A stretch of 64,000 nucleotides of DNA. Origin: Pseudomonadota bacterium (GTDB lineage Bacteria; Myxococcota_A; Polyangia; Polyangiales; Polyangiaceae). Positions within the stretch are counted from its first letter, which is position 1. Every line of letters begins with the position of its first letter. Below are positions 46,743 to 55,761 of this stretch, piece by piece. The translations under genes and the position numbers were made by a program. The stretch lies in contig JAFAER010000190.1 in NCBI GenBank assembly GCA_023423895.1, positions 1-64,000 of the forward strand, written 5' to 3'. The notes beneath the pieces were generated by a model. It did not search any database, was not told where the DNA came from, and worked only from the letters and a program-made list of their open reading frames with translations.

Positions 46743-48188
46743 TCAGCGACGAAGCTTGCCGTGCGGAGTGCCTTCTCCGTACCCGGCGGCCGTCTGCACG
46801 CCGACCACGGCCTTTTCCGCGAGCTCGGGGAGCGTGCGAGCGCCGGCATACGTCATCGCCGACTGCACCCCCGTGATCATCTCGACGAGGAGCGCGCCGA
46901 CGCTCTCCTGGCCCTCCCGGATGTAGATCCGTGACGTCGAGATCCCCTCGCGGAAAAATCCCTTCTTCGCACGCTCGAAGGGATCGAGATCGGCGGTACG
47001 GTCGCTGACGGCTCGCGCGCTCGCCATCCCGTAGTTCTCCTTGTAGAGGAGCCCGTCCTTGTCCTCCTTCACGTCGCCCGGGCTCTCGTAGGTGCCGGCC
47101 AGTGCGGTGCCGACCATGACGCGGCTCGCGCCGGCCGCCAGATAAAGCGCGACGTCGCGCGGGTGCTTCACGCCGCCGTCGGCCCAGACGTGTTTTCCGA
47201 GCGCATGCGCCTCTCGCGCGCAGTGGAGCACGGACGTGAACGTCGGCCGGCCAACGCCGGTCTGCATGCGCGTCGTGCACATCGCTCCAGGCCCGACGTT
47301 GACCTTGACGACGTCGGCGCCGGCTTCGATGAGCGCTCGCGTGCCCTCGCGTGTGCAGACGTTCCCCGCGACGACGGGCACCTTTCCTGCCACGACGGCT
47401 TTCACGGCACGGATCGCCTCGAGCATGCGCCGCTGATGGCCGTGCGCGGTGTCGAGGACGATCGCCGAGACGCCGAGCTCGCAGAGGTTTGCGGCGATCG
47501 AAGCGGCTTGCGACGAGATGCCGACGGCGGCGGCGACCATCAGCTCGCCTCTCTGGTCGAGCGAGGGGCGGAGCAGCTCCAGGCGGACTGCATCCTCGCG
47601 CGTCAGCACTCCGACGAGCCTTCCCTCGTCGTCGAGCACCGGCGCGGCCTTCACATGAGCCTCCATCATCACGAGGAACGCGTCGCGATTCGAGATGCCG
47701 GCCGGAAGCGTGACGAGCTTCCGAGCCATGAGCGCCGAGATGGGAGTGTACTGGTCGCTGTCCAGATTCTCCTGCGTGACGACGCCGATCGGACGGCGTT
47801 CGTCGTCGACGACCACGACGAGATCGTGGGAGCGCTTCCGGATGATTCCCTGCACGTCGCGCAGCGTCGCCTTCGGCGAGACGGAGAGCGGCGTGTCGTA
47901 GCGGGGGTCCGCGGCCTTGATGTGCGCGATGATGCGTTCGGCCGTATCGAGCGCCATGTCCTGCGGGAGCACACCGAGGCCGCCGAAGCGCGCCATCGTC
48001 TCGGCCATGCGCTTGCCGGTCACCGCGTTCATGTTCGCCGACACGATCGGATGCGAGCCGCCGGCGAAGTCGGGAGGTGTGAGATCGGTGTCGAGGCGCG
48101 AGTGCCCGTCGAAGTACACGGGGCTGATGAAGACGTCGTCGGTGGCGAGCTCCAGCTCTTCGTCGCGGTCGGGATGAAGGAAGTTCAC
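46743..48188 (-). CDS. guaB1: GuaB1-family GMP reductase (IMP dehydrogenase-related)
   Basis: 481 residues from a GTG. It has the IMPDH/GMPR barrel with an inserted CBS pair: MNFLHPDRDEELELATDDVF at the start, two CBS motifs (residues ~95-205: RRPIGVVTQENLD, GRLVGVLTREDAV), then VLDTAHGHQRRMLEAIRAVK and the active loop VKVNVGPGAMCTTRMQTGVG with catalytic Cys304. This is the signature of the GuaB1 group, shown in mycobacteria to be an NADPH-dependent GMP reductase rather than an IMP dehydrogenase. It would convert GMP to IMP for purine salvage, regulated through its CBS module. TAACCT lies six bases before the GTG. Confidence 0.88.
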   Translation of the reverse strand: MNFLHPDRDEELELATDDVFISPVYFDGHSRLDTDLTPPDFAGGSHPIVSANMNAVTGKRMAETMARFGGLGVLPQDMALDTAERIIAHIKAADPRYDTPLSVSPKATLRDVQGIIRKRSHDLVVVVDDERRPIGVVTQENLDSDQYTPISALMARKLVTLPAGISNRDAFLVMMEAHVKAAPVLDDEGRLVGVLTREDAVRLELLRPSLDQRGELMVAAAVGISSQAASIAANLCELGVSAIVLDTAHGHQRRMLEAIRAVKAVVAGKVPVVAGNVCTREGTRALIEAGADVVKVNVGPGAMCTTRMQTGVGRPTFTSVLHCAREAHALGKHVWADGGVKHPRDVALYLAAGASRVMVGTALAGTYESPGDVKEDKDGLLYKENYGMASARAVSDRTADLDPFERAKKGFFREGISTSRIYIREGQESVGALLVEMITGVQSAMTYAGARTLPELAEKAVVGVQTAAGYGEGTPHGKLRR

Positions 48189-48194
48189 GCGCCG

Positions 48195-48200
48195 AGGTTA
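48195..48200 (-). promoter_or_regulatory. -10 box TAACCT of guaB1 (leaderless)
   Basis: TAACCT (48200-48195 on the minus strand) lies six bases before the GTG at 48188. No Shine-Dalgarno is present. Confidence 0.45.
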
Positions 48201-48281
48201 CACGAGCCAACGCGCTCGTGCTCGTGCGCCGGAGCACCACGCGTTAGCGATCGTTCGAGAGCAAACGACGAGGAGGCAGCG

Positions 48282-48665
48282 ATGTCCGTCCAGCTGAACC
48301 ACACCATCGTGCGTGCCCACGACAAGCAGTCTTCGGCTCGGTTTTTCTCGGAGATCCTCGGCCTCGGAGAGCCGGAGCGCTTCGGTCCCTTCATGACCGT
48401 GCACGCGGACAACCACGTCACGCTCGACTTCGTCGACACCGAAGGTGAGCTTCCTTCCGAGCACTACGCCTTTCTCGTCGAGGAGCAGACGTTCGACGAG
48501 ATCGTCGAGCGCTTGCGCGCCCGAGCCCTGCCGTACTGGGCGGACCCGCACCATCACCGTCCCGGGGAGATCAATCGGCGCGACGGCGGGCGCGGGGTCT
48601 ACTTCGAAGATCCGAACGGCCACAACCTCGAGATCCTGACGCGCCCGTATGGCAGCGGAGGCTGA
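48282..48665 (+). CDS. VOC-family (glyoxalase-like) protein
   Basis: 127 residues, the size of a single vicinal-oxygen-chelate unit pair. AGGAGG lies six bases before the ATG, the best ribosome site in the window. The first module is MSVQLNHTIVRAHDKQSSAR, FFSEILGLGEPERFGPF and HVTLDFVDTE. The second is HYAFLVEEQTFDEIVERLRA and GVYFEDPNGHNLEILTRPYG. Metal ligands are plausibly His7, His61 and the Glu in NLEILT. The family includes dioxygenases, glyoxalases and antibiotic-resistance proteins; the reaction cannot be assigned. Confidence 0.85.
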   Translation: MSVQLNHTIVRAHDKQSSARFFSEILGLGEPERFGPFMTVHADNHVTLDFVDTEGELPSEHYAFLVEEQTFDEIVERLRARALPYWADPHHHRPGEINRRDGGRGVYFEDPNGHNLEILTRPYGSGG

Positions 48666-48866
48666 GGATGAATGGCAGGGCCTTCGCGCGCAACGGAACG
48701 AACGAGTGGCCGTGGCTGGTCGCGACGAGCGGCTGACCTGAAGGCGTACGCGCCGCCCGCGTCGAATCGGTGATCGATTCGTCGCGACCGCGAGATGTAC
48801 GTCGGGCCGACGGCCAGCCGTGTGCTGCGCCCGCTTTACTTCACCTGCTCGGAGATCCACGCCCTC

Positions 48867-49745
48867 ATGCACTTCTACTTCGGCCGCGCTCGAGCGGCCT
48901 CCTTTTGCTCCGTGCTCGCTCTCGTCTTTTGTGCGCACTGCAGTCCGGACAGCAACGACCAAGCGCCTGTCGACGACGACGCCGACGCCGGCGGAGATGC
49001 CTCCGTCGATGCGTCGCACGCCGATCGTGATGAGGACTCCGGGGATGGCGGGACCGATGCTGCTGGAGACGCTGATGACGACGCGCCTTCGTGTGCAGCG
49101 GCGATGCGCGCAGTCCCGGCCGGCACGTTCGAGCGCGCGGAGGGGACGGTCACGACGTCCGCGTTCTGTCTCGACCGCACGGAGGTCACGGTGGGTGACT
49201 TCGAAAAGTGCGTCGCGGCGGGCGCATGCGACGCGATTCCGGAGAGCGTCGACGTCCGCTGCAACGTTCGTGTCGGCGGGCGCAACGAGCACCCCGTCGA
49301 TTGCGTGACCGCGGCCCAGGCAGAGTCGTTCTGCACGTGGAAGAGCAAGCGCTTGCCCACGTCGAACGAGCTCTCATGGGCCGCACGCGGCGCAGTCGCG
49401 ACCGCGAAGTACCCCTGGGGTACGGACGATCCCGCGTCGACCGACGAGCCGCCGCGGCTCTGCTGGGCACCGGTATCGCCGGATCAGACGTGCGTGGCAG
49501 GGAGCTTCGAGCGCGGAGCCAGCCCGCAGGGGGTCTTCGATCTCGCTGGCAACGTCTGGGAATGGACGTCGACGGACGCGGGCGATGGCGATCGGCGTGT
49601 GCAGGGCGGAGCCTACTGGGACGAAGCTCCGCTGCTCCTCTTCCAGGCCGATCATTGGGAGCCCATGCCTGCAGATACGGCGGCGCCGGCCTACGGCTTC
49701 CGCTGCGCGGCGGATCCGATCGCGGCTTCATCGCGGCGCCACTGA
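48867..49745 (+). CDS. FGE/SUMF1-fold predicted lipoprotein
   Basis: 292 residues from the ATG at 48867, chosen because it begins a signal-like N-terminus (MHFYFGRARAASFCSVLALV) ending in CAHCSPD. An Asp/Gly/Ala tether (residues ~30-80) is followed by a formylglycine-generating-enzyme-like domain: MRAVPAGTF, RTEVTVGDFEKCV, CTWKSKRLPTSNELSWAARG, KYPWG, GVFDLAGNVWEWTS, RVQGGAYWD and YGFRCA. Many bacterial members of this fold are not true sulfatase maturases, and the paired active-site cysteines of FGE are not obvious here. It is therefore best called a secreted FGE-fold protein, perhaps a binding domain. Confidence 0.78.
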   Translation: MHFYFGRARAASFCSVLALVFCAHCSPDSNDQAPVDDDADAGGDASVDASHADRDEDSGDGGTDAAGDADDDAPSCAAAMRAVPAGTFERAEGTVTTSAFCLDRTEVTVGDFEKCVAAGACDAIPESVDVRCNVRVGGRNEHPVDCVTAAQAESFCTWKSKRLPTSNELSWAARGAVATAKYPWGTDDPASTDEPPRLCWAPVSPDQTCVAGSFERGASPQGVFDLAGNVWEWTSTDAGDGDRRVQGGAYWDEAPLLLFQADHWEPMPADTAAPAYGFRCAADPIAASSRRH

Positions 49746-49836
49746 CGAACGGGGCCCGGTCCAAACATTGCGGGACGACGCTCGGCGCGGGGCGTCGCTC
49801 CCGCCAACGAGCTTCTCTGGCCACGCGCCGGACGGC

Positions 49837-49842
49837 TATCCT
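49837..49842 (+). promoter_or_regulatory. -10 box TATCCT of the SGNH gene (leaderless)
   Basis: TATCCT lies eight bases before the GTG at 49851, with no Shine-Dalgarno in between. Confidence 0.5.
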
Positions 49843-49850
49843 GCGGCGGC

Positions 49851-51257
49851 GTGCGCAAGGCACTGGGTCCTCTCCTCGTCTGCCTCCTCTGCCTCCTCGC
49901 GATCAGCGGCTGCCGTTCCAAGCGAGCCCCCGCCCCGACGGCGAAGGAATCGCCGCCCCCATCGAGCACGTCGAGCGCATCGAGCGCCGCGCTGCCGAGC
50001 GCGCCGGCATGCTCCGCGCTCGATGTCTCCACGTTGAAACCGTTTGCGACGTGTGGAAGCAACGTCGTCAAGACGGCCGTCCCCGAGATCGAAGACCCCG
50101 CAGGCTCGCTCGCGCCGTTCTTCGATCGGCTCGCCCAGCTCGAGCGAGGCGTCGCGAACCGGCCCGTCCGGATCGCGATTTACGGCGACAGCAATCTCAC
50201 GAGCGACTTCCTTCCGGGACACCTGCGGAGAGTGCTGCAGCAGCGCTACGGCGACGCAGGCCACGGGTGGGTCTCGCTCTCGCGACCGTGGGGCAGCTAT
50301 CGCCACGAGGACGTCGCGCACGGCGGCTTCTGGCCGATGTTCAAGCTGTTCGCGCCGACGACACATCTCGTCCACGACCGCCACTACGGCTTCGCGAACA
50401 TGGCTGCGCAGAGCCGGGAGGTCGGCGCTGCAGCGTGGGCCGGCACCACCGCCGACAGGAAGGCGAAGGTCGGTCAGAAGGTATCGCGCTTCGAGCTGCA
50501 CTACTTGAAGCAGCCGTTCGGCGGTTCGTTCACGGTGCTCATCGACAAGAAAGAGGTCCGGACGATCGAGACGCGTGCGGCGGCGTTCGAGGCGGGCATC
50601 GATGTCTTCGACGTCGACGACGCACCGCACGAGCTCCGCTGCGTCGTCCGAGGCGACGGTCCCGTGCGGCTCTTCGGGACGTCGCTCGATCGGACGCCCG
50701 TGGAGGACGGCGCGAAAGCCGGCATCCAGATCGATTCGCTCGGCGCGGGGGCGCTCAACTACCAGCGCATGACGTGGGTCGCCGAGGGCACACGTAGCGT
50801 ACAGCTCGCGCGTCGCGCCTACGACGTCGTCATCATCTGGCTGGGGATGAACGTCATGTTCGTCCCTCCCAACCGTGAATGGTCCAAACAGGTGATCGCC
50901 GATCTGCGAGCCGCGCTACCCGGCGTGCCGGTGTTGATCCTCGGACCGGGCGACACGGCACGGAGAGGAGCGACGAAGTCGGACCCGCGCATCGTCGCGG
51001 TGGAAAAGCAGATGCACGAGGTCGCAATGGAGACCGGCGTCGCCTACTGGAGCTTCCGCGAGGCAATGGGCGGGGACGGCTCGATCGTCGGCTTCACGAA
51101 GCGTGGGCTCACGGGCGCCGATCGGATCCACTTCGGTCCAGAGGGCAGTCGCCTCATGGGCGACCGACTGCTCTGCGCCCTCTCGTCGTCGTTCGCGCGA
51201 CACGCAGGCGCGCCCCCGGAGACAGGCTGCGGAGCCGCCGAGGCAAGCACGCGCTGA
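49851..51257 (+). CDS. SGNH/GDSL-type hydrolase lipoprotein
   Basis: 468 residues from a GTG. The signal has a canonical lipobox (LLAISGC). A Pro/Ser linker leads to the SGNH domain from about residue 105: block I IAIYGDSN (Ser nucleophile), an HGWVSLSRPWGSYR segment, block III IWLGMN (Asn) and block V DRIHFGPEGSRLMGD (Asp/His pair). The order and long spacing, with a beta-rich insert between blocks I and III, resemble peptidoglycan or polysaccharide O-acetylesterases and alginate-acetylation proteins. A role in deacetylating cell-wall or extracellular glycans is likely but the substrate is inferred only from family habit. Confidence 0.82.
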   Translation: MRKALGPLLVCLLCLLAISGCRSKRAPAPTAKESPPPSSTSSASSAALPSAPACSALDVSTLKPFATCGSNVVKTAVPEIEDPAGSLAPFFDRLAQLERGVANRPVRIAIYGDSNLTSDFLPGHLRRVLQQRYGDAGHGWVSLSRPWGSYRHEDVAHGGFWPMFKLFAPTTHLVHDRHYGFANMAAQSREVGAAAWAGTTADRKAKVGQKVSRFELHYLKQPFGGSFTVLIDKKEVRTIETRAAAFEAGIDVFDVDDAPHELRCVVRGDGPVRLFGTSLDRTPVEDGAKAGIQIDSLGAGALNYQRMTWVAEGTRSVQLARRAYDVVIIWLGMNVMFVPPNREWSKQVIADLRAALPGVPVLILGPGDTARRGATKSDPRIVAVEKQMHEVAMETGVAYWSFREAMGGDGSIVGFTKRGLTGADRIHFGPEGSRLMGDRLLCALSSSFARHAGAPPETGCGAAEASTR

Positions 51258-51283
51258 CCGCTCCACGTTCGGACCGGATCCGG

Positions 51284-51289
51284 TATCGT
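51284..51289 (+). promoter_or_regulatory. -10 box TATCGT of the 51296 gene (leaderless)
   Basis: TATCGT lies six bases before the ATG at 51296; no Shine-Dalgarno is present. Confidence 0.45.
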
Positions 51290-51295
51290 TGTCCC

Positions 51296-52090
51296 ATGCG
51301 GCGCGCGCTCGTGGCGGCTCTGGCTCTCGCCGGTACAGCGGCGTGCGCGTACATCTTCGACCTCCCGTCCTCGAGCGTCGCGCCGACGGATCCGGACGGC
51401 GTCGGCGAGGGTGGGCTCAGTGGAGACGAACGGCCTCCGTACGTGCCGCCACCGCCCGTCCCCTTCTGCGAGACGCAGCCCGCTCCGTTTCTCTATTGCG
51501 CCGACTTCGACGACGAGCCCGCGCCCGATCTCGCGAGCATCGGCTCCGCCCAGGAACGAGACGGCAGGGTCTCGTTCTCGAGCGCGGTCGCGCTCTCGCC
51601 ACCGCGCTCGCTGCTCATGGTCGCTCGCGGCGCGAACGCGTCAGCCGCGCTGACCCGCGACCTCGCGACCGCTCCGGAGGCGGTATCGCTGTCGTTCGAC
51701 CTCCTGGTCTCCGCATGGACGACCGATCTCGCCGAGATGTCGGAGCTAGTCTTCGGCGATCCCGCAGCGCAATGCTCCGTCCGGCTCGGAGGAACGGCGT
51801 CGACCTGGACACTGACGCAGGTGTGCACGGCGGGCGGCACGGAGGTCGCCCGCGTGACGAACGACAGCCCGTCTTCGATCGTCCGCGGCGGATGGCAACG
51901 CTTCCGGATCGGCGTCGTGTTCGCTCCGGCGAAGACCGTGTTCCTCGAGATCGACGACACTCGCGTCCTCGAGGTACCCGGGGCCGCCCCGATGCAGCAA
52001 GCGCCGACGTCGATCGGGCTCGGCATCAAGGGCGTCCCGGATGGCAGTGTCACGCTGTTTCAGGACAACGTGCTCGTCACGTCGCCCTGA
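51296..52090 (+). CDS. Predicted lipoprotein with lectin-like beta-sandwich
   Basis: 264 residues from the ATG at 51296. The signal MRRALVAALALAGTAACAYI places a lipidated Cys near residue 17. A Pro/Gly linker precedes a domain of ~200 residues of alternating strands: FLYCADFDDEPAPD, LLMVARGANASAALTRDL, VSLSFDLLVSA, FRIGVVFAPAKTVFLEIDD and GSVTLFQDNVLV. The FDDEP start and the FQDNV ending are typical of concanavalin-like/LamG-type modules. There is no catalytic pattern. It may bind carbohydrate at the cell surface. It ends 12 bases before the convergent phosphohexomutase gene. Confidence 0.65.
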   Translation: MRRALVAALALAGTAACAYIFDLPSSSVAPTDPDGVGEGGLSGDERPPYVPPPPVPFCETQPAPFLYCADFDDEPAPDLASIGSAQERDGRVSFSSAVALSPPRSLLMVARGANASAALTRDLATAPEAVSLSFDLLVSAWTTDLAEMSELVFGDPAAQCSVRLGGTASTWTLTQVCTAGGTEVARVTNDSPSSIVRGGWQRFRIGVVFAPAKTVFLEIDDTRVLEVPGAAPMQQAPTSIGLGIKGVPDGSVTLFQDNVLVTSP

Positions 52091-52102
52091 GGCAGCGTCA
52101 GC

Positions 52103-53887
52103 TCACGTCGCGATCGCGACGAACGCGTCGGCGAGCTTCTGCATGGTCGCGGCGGCGCGCGCCTCTGCGACGGAGAGCGGCTCGTCTCCGCGGATCGGCT
52201 CGCGCACGTCGAAGTAGAACTTCGCCTTCGGCTCCGTCCCGCTGGGTCGTGCGATGACGCGACTGCCGGTCGCGAGCTCGAACGCGAGGACGTCGCTCTT
52301 CGGAAGGTCGAGCGGCCGCTTCGTGCCGTCGGCTGTCGTCGTGACCTGCTGGAGATAGTCGTGGACCGTCGCCACGGGGTGATCGCCGATCGTCCACGGC
52401 GGCTTCTCGCGCAGTCGCTGCATGATCGCCCGTAGCTCGGCGAGCCCCGAGGCTCCCTTCCGCGTCAGGTTCACCTGCGAGCTGACGAACAGTCCGTAGC
52501 GGCGATACAGGCCTTCGAGGTGGGCGAGGACCGTCGTTCCACTCGCGCGAAGGACAGCGGTCAGCTCGGCGAAGAGGACGGCCGCGCTGATCCCGTCCTT
52601 GTCGCGGACCAGCTCCCCGACCGTGTAGCCGAGCGCCTCCTCGAAGCCGAAGACGAAGTGATCGCCGCTCTTCTTCTTCCTCTCGAGCGCGCGGTTGGCG
52701 ATCCACTTGAAGCCCGTCAGCACCTCGTCGTACTGCGCGCCGAGCGCGTGCGCGATGACGCCGAGCATCGGTGAGCTCACGATCGAAGCGATGACGAGCG
52801 GCTCGCCGACCTTCGGCTTCACCGCGTGCTCGATGCTCCGGAGCCCGCCGGTGAGCAGGTAGTGCCCGAGCAGCACGCCGACCTGGTTGCCCGTGAGCTG
52901 GACGAAGCCCGTCGGCGAGGCGCTGCTCGGAAGCGCCACCGCGAGGCGATCGGCGTCGGGATCGTTCGCGATGACGAGGTCCGCGCTCCTCGCACGTCCG
53001 AGCGCGAAGGCGAGGTCCATCGCCCCCTTTTCTTCGGGATTGGGGAACTCGACCGTCGGGAACGCGCCGTCCGGCTGCTGCTGCTCGGGGACGGAGACCA
53101 CGTTCGTGAAGCCGGCCTGATCGAACGCCAACCTCGCGAGCTTGTCGCCGACGCCGTGCATCGGCGTGTAGACGATCGCGATCGACCGGTCGCCGTCGTC
53201 CCGCACGCCGAGCTTCTTCACTTCCGCCAGGTAGGTGCGCTCGAGGTCCTCGCCGAGCAGAGTGACGAGGCCCTTCGCCTTCGCCTCCTCGATCGGCAGC
53301 CGCGGCACGTCCTTCGCGGCGGGTGCCCGATCGATCGCGGCGGCGATGCCAACGTCGATGGGCGGTACGATCTGCGCCCCGTTCCCCCAGTACGCCTTGT
53401 AGCCGTTGTACTCGGGCGGGTTGTGGCTCGCCGTGATCATGACGCCGGCAGCACATCCCAGCCGGCACACGGCGAACGCGAGCAGGGGCGTCGGCACGAC
53501 GTCTTCGAAGAGCTTCGCTTCGATACCTGCCGCTGCGAGGACACATGCCGTGTCCTCGGCGAGCTCCTTGCTCATCCGCCGGCCGTCGTAGCCGATGGCG
53601 ACGCCCTTCTTCGCAGCGGTCGGGCCGACGGCATCGAGGAGATGACTCGCGAGCCCCGCCGTCGTTCGAAGCACGACGGCCCGGTTCATCCGGTTCGGCC
53701 CAGCGCCCAGGATCCCCCGCAGACCAGCTGTCCCGAACTCGAGCGAGCCGGCGAAGCGGTCTGCGAGATCGGTCTTCGCCGGATCGGGCGCGGCGAGCAG
53801 ACCTTCGAGCTCAGCGCGAGCGGCGGGATCGGGATCGGCGTCGGCCCACACACGGGCCTGCTTGATGACATCGGCGAGATCGGACAT
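52103..53887 (-). CDS. Phosphoglucomutase/phosphomannomutase-family enzyme
   Basis: 594 residues, matching the long PGM2/PgcA-type alpha-D-phosphohexomutases. The N-terminus has FGTAGLRGILGAGPNRMN. The phosphoserine loop is MITASHNPPEYNGYKAYWG, the metal loop NDPDADRLAV, the sugar-binding loop GFEEALGY and the phosphate loop RPSGTEPKAKFY. All four active-site segments are intact. It should interconvert hexose- or pentose-1- and 6(5)-phosphates (glucose-1-P/glucose-6-P or phosphopentomutase). Which substrate is preferred cannot be told. TATAAC lies seven bases before the ATG. The ABC-F gene lies upstream on the same strand. Confidence 0.92.
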   Translation of the reverse strand: MSDLADVIKQARVWADADPDPAARAELEGLLAAPDPAKTDLADRFAGSLEFGTAGLRGILGAGPNRMNRAVVLRTTAGLASHLLDAVGPTAAKKGVAIGYDGRRMSKELAEDTACVLAAAGIEAKLFEDVVPTPLLAFAVCRLGCAAGVMITASHNPPEYNGYKAYWGNGAQIVPPIDVGIAAAIDRAPAAKDVPRLPIEEAKAKGLVTLLGEDLERTYLAEVKKLGVRDDGDRSIAIVYTPMHGVGDKLARLAFDQAGFTNVVSVPEQQQPDGAFPTVEFPNPEEKGAMDLAFALGRARSADLVIANDPDADRLAVALPSSASPTGFVQLTGNQVGVLLGHYLLTGGLRSIEHAVKPKVGEPLVIASIVSSPMLGVIAHALGAQYDEVLTGFKWIANRALERKKKSGDHFVFGFEEALGYTVGELVRDKDGISAAVLFAELTAVLRASGTTVLAHLEGLYRRYGLFVSSQVNLTRKGASGLAELRAIMQRLREKPPWTIGDHPVATVHDYLQQVTTTADGTKRPLDLPKSDVLAFELATGSRVIARPSGTEPKAKFYFDVREPIRGDEPLSVAEARAAATMQKLADAFVAIAT

Positions 53888-53894
53888 CGCCCCG

Positions 53895-53900
53895 GTTATA
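53895..53900 (-). promoter_or_regulatory. -10 box TATAAC of the phosphohexomutase gene (leaderless)
   Basis: TATAAC (53900-53895 on the minus strand) lies seven bases before the ATG at 53887. No Shine-Dalgarno is present. Confidence 0.5.
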
Positions 53901-53967
53901 CAACGACAAGTGCCTCTTCAGGCGCCGGCCGTTGCGCTGCGGCAGCGTGGCCTGGACCTCGTCCTCG

Positions 53968-55596
53968 TCAGTTCTCGATCTGGCGCATGCCCGGCGCCTC
54001 GCGGCCCGTCGTCGAGACGTACTCGTCGTAGTTCCCGCCGTAGACGTGAGGGCCTTTCGGCGAGAGCTCGAGGATGCGCGTCGCGATCGCCCGGAGGAAG
54101 GCGCGGTCGTGGGACACGAACACGATCGTTCCTTCGTATTCAGCGAGCGCTCTCACGAGGGCGCGCTTCGTGACGATGTCGAGATGGTTCGTCGGCTCGT
54201 CGAGGACCAGCAGGTTCGGCGCGTCGAACAGGATCTTCGCGAGCGCGAGCCGCGCGCGTTCACCTCCCGAGAGGACACGAATGGGCTTGTCGTGGTCGTC
54301 GCCGTGGAATCCGAATGCGCCGGCGAGGTTCCGGAGCGTCCCGAGGTTCGTCGTCGGCGAATGCGCGACGAGCTCCTCGATGACCGTGCGATCGGCCGTG
54401 AGCTGCTCCATCTGATGTTGCGCGAAGTATCCCATCGTGACCGATGCGCCGACCGTGACCTTGCCGGCGTCCGGCTCGAGCGCGCCGGCCATCATCTTCA
54501 GGAGCGTCGTCTTGCCGGAGCCGTTCTCGCCCATCACGGCCCAGCGCTCGTTGCGTCGGACGAGGAGGTTCAGGCCATCGTGAATCGAGCGCTGGCCATA
54601 GGTCTTCTTGACGCCTTCGACCTTGATGACGTCATCGCCGCTACGCGGCGCCTTCTTGAAGTCGAAGGTCTTCTCGATGATCCGACGCGGCGGCTCGACC
54701 TTCTCGATTTTCTCGAGCTTCTTAACGCGTGACTGCACCTGCGCGGCGTGGCTCGCGCGGGCCTTGAAGCGCTCGATGAACGCCTTCTCCTTCGCGAGCA
54801 TCGCCTGCTGGCGCTCGTACTGCGCCTGCTGCTGAGCCGCCGCGAGAGCACGCTGCTGCTCGTAGAACTCGTAGTCGCCCGAGTAGCTCTTCACTTCGCC
54901 GCCGTCGAGCTCGACGATCTTCTTCACGACGCGGTTCATGACGTCCCGGTCGTGGCACGTCATGAGCACCGCGCCCTGGTAGTCGCGGAGGAAGCCCTCG
55001 AGCCAGAGGATCGACTCGATGTCGAGGTAGTTGGTCGGCTCGTCGAGGAGCAGAGCATCCGGTCGCGCGAGGAGGATCTGCGCGAGGGCGACACGCATCT
55101 TCCATCCGCCGGACAGATTGCCGACATCGCCCGCGACCTGCTCCGGCGAGAAGCCGAGGCCGGCGAGGATCGCGTGAGCGCGCGCCTCGAGGTCATAGCC
55201 TCCGAGCTCCTGGTAACGCGCCTGCACGTCGCCGAAGCGCTCGACGGCGTCGTTGAAGCCCGGGTCCTCCGGGTCGGAGAGCTTCGCCTCGAGCTCCTTC
55301 AGCTCCTCGCCGAGACGTCCTGCTTCACCGGCGCCGGAGAGCGTTTCGGCCATGACGCTTCGGCCCTTCAGATCGCCGACGTCCTGCCGGAAGTAGCCGA
55401 TGGTCGTGCGCTTCGGCCGGTCGACGACGCCGTCGTCCGGGTGCTCTTCCCCGGTGATCAGCCGGAAGACGGTGCTCTTGCCAGCGCCGTTCGGACCGAC
55501 GAGGCCAACCTTTTCGCCGTCGCCGAGATGGAAGCTCGCTTCCAAAAAGAGGATCTGGCCGCCGTACTGCTTCGAGACGTTCGAGAACGAGATCAT
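53968..55596 (-). CDS. ABC-F family ATPase (ribosome-associated)
   Basis: 542 residues with two ABC domains and no membrane part. Domain 1: GLVGPNGAGKSTVFRLI (Walker A), LSGGWKMRVALAQILL (signature), LLLDEPTNYLDIES (Walker B). Domain 2: MGENGSGKTTLLKMM, LSGGERARLALAKILF, LVLDEPTNHLDIVT. Between them lies a charged interdomain linker (KARASHAAQVQSRVKKLEKI) of the kind that reaches the ribosomal peptidyl-transferase centre. The YbiT/Uup-like layout suggests a translation factor that relieves stalled ribosomes. The closest subfamily is uncertain; Uup/YbiT is more likely than EttA because of the linker length. Confidence 0.92.
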   Translation of the reverse strand: MISFSNVSKQYGGQILFLEASFHLGDGEKVGLVGPNGAGKSTVFRLITGEEHPDDGVVDRPKRTTIGYFRQDVGDLKGRSVMAETLSGAGEAGRLGEELKELEAKLSDPEDPGFNDAVERFGDVQARYQELGGYDLEARAHAILAGLGFSPEQVAGDVGNLSGGWKMRVALAQILLARPDALLLDEPTNYLDIESILWLEGFLRDYQGAVLMTCHDRDVMNRVVKKIVELDGGEVKSYSGDYEFYEQQRALAAAQQQAQYERQQAMLAKEKAFIERFKARASHAAQVQSRVKKLEKIEKVEPPRRIIEKTFDFKKAPRSGDDVIKVEGVKKTYGQRSIHDGLNLLVRRNERWAVMGENGSGKTTLLKMMAGALEPDAGKVTVGASVTMGYFAQHQMEQLTADRTVIEELVAHSPTTNLGTLRNLAGAFGFHGDDHDKPIRVLSGGERARLALAKILFDAPNLLVLDEPTNHLDIVTKRALVRALAEYEGTIVFVSHDRAFLRAIATRILELSPKGPHVYGGNYDEYVSTTGREAPGMRQIEN

Positions 55597-55747
55597 GAAA
55601 GGCGAGGCTCAATAGCACGACTCGCGGCAACTGGCCGCGAGCGCGACCGGCCAAATGCCTCGGCACGGCCTGCGCTCGCGCTAGCGACGAGTCGGCGGAC
55701 GAAGCTGGCCTTTCGCCGGATAGGCGTCCTCTCCCGGCGAGGGTCGC

Positions 55748-55753
55748 TATAGT
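55748..55753 (+). promoter_or_regulatory. -10 box TATAGT of the permease operon (leaderless)
   Basis: TATAGT lies eight bases before the ATG at 55762. No Shine-Dalgarno is present. The box sits in the 165-base gap to the divergent ABC-F gene. Confidence 0.5.
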
Positions 55754-55761
55754 GTCCCCGC

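Noticed and set aside
52106..52121. 16-base perfect palindrome CGTCGCGATCGCGACG at the end of the phosphohexomutase gene
   Set aside because: Noted as a possible terminator or site, but it is made of common GC-rich codons (TCG/CGA) inside the coding sequence and has no U-tract.
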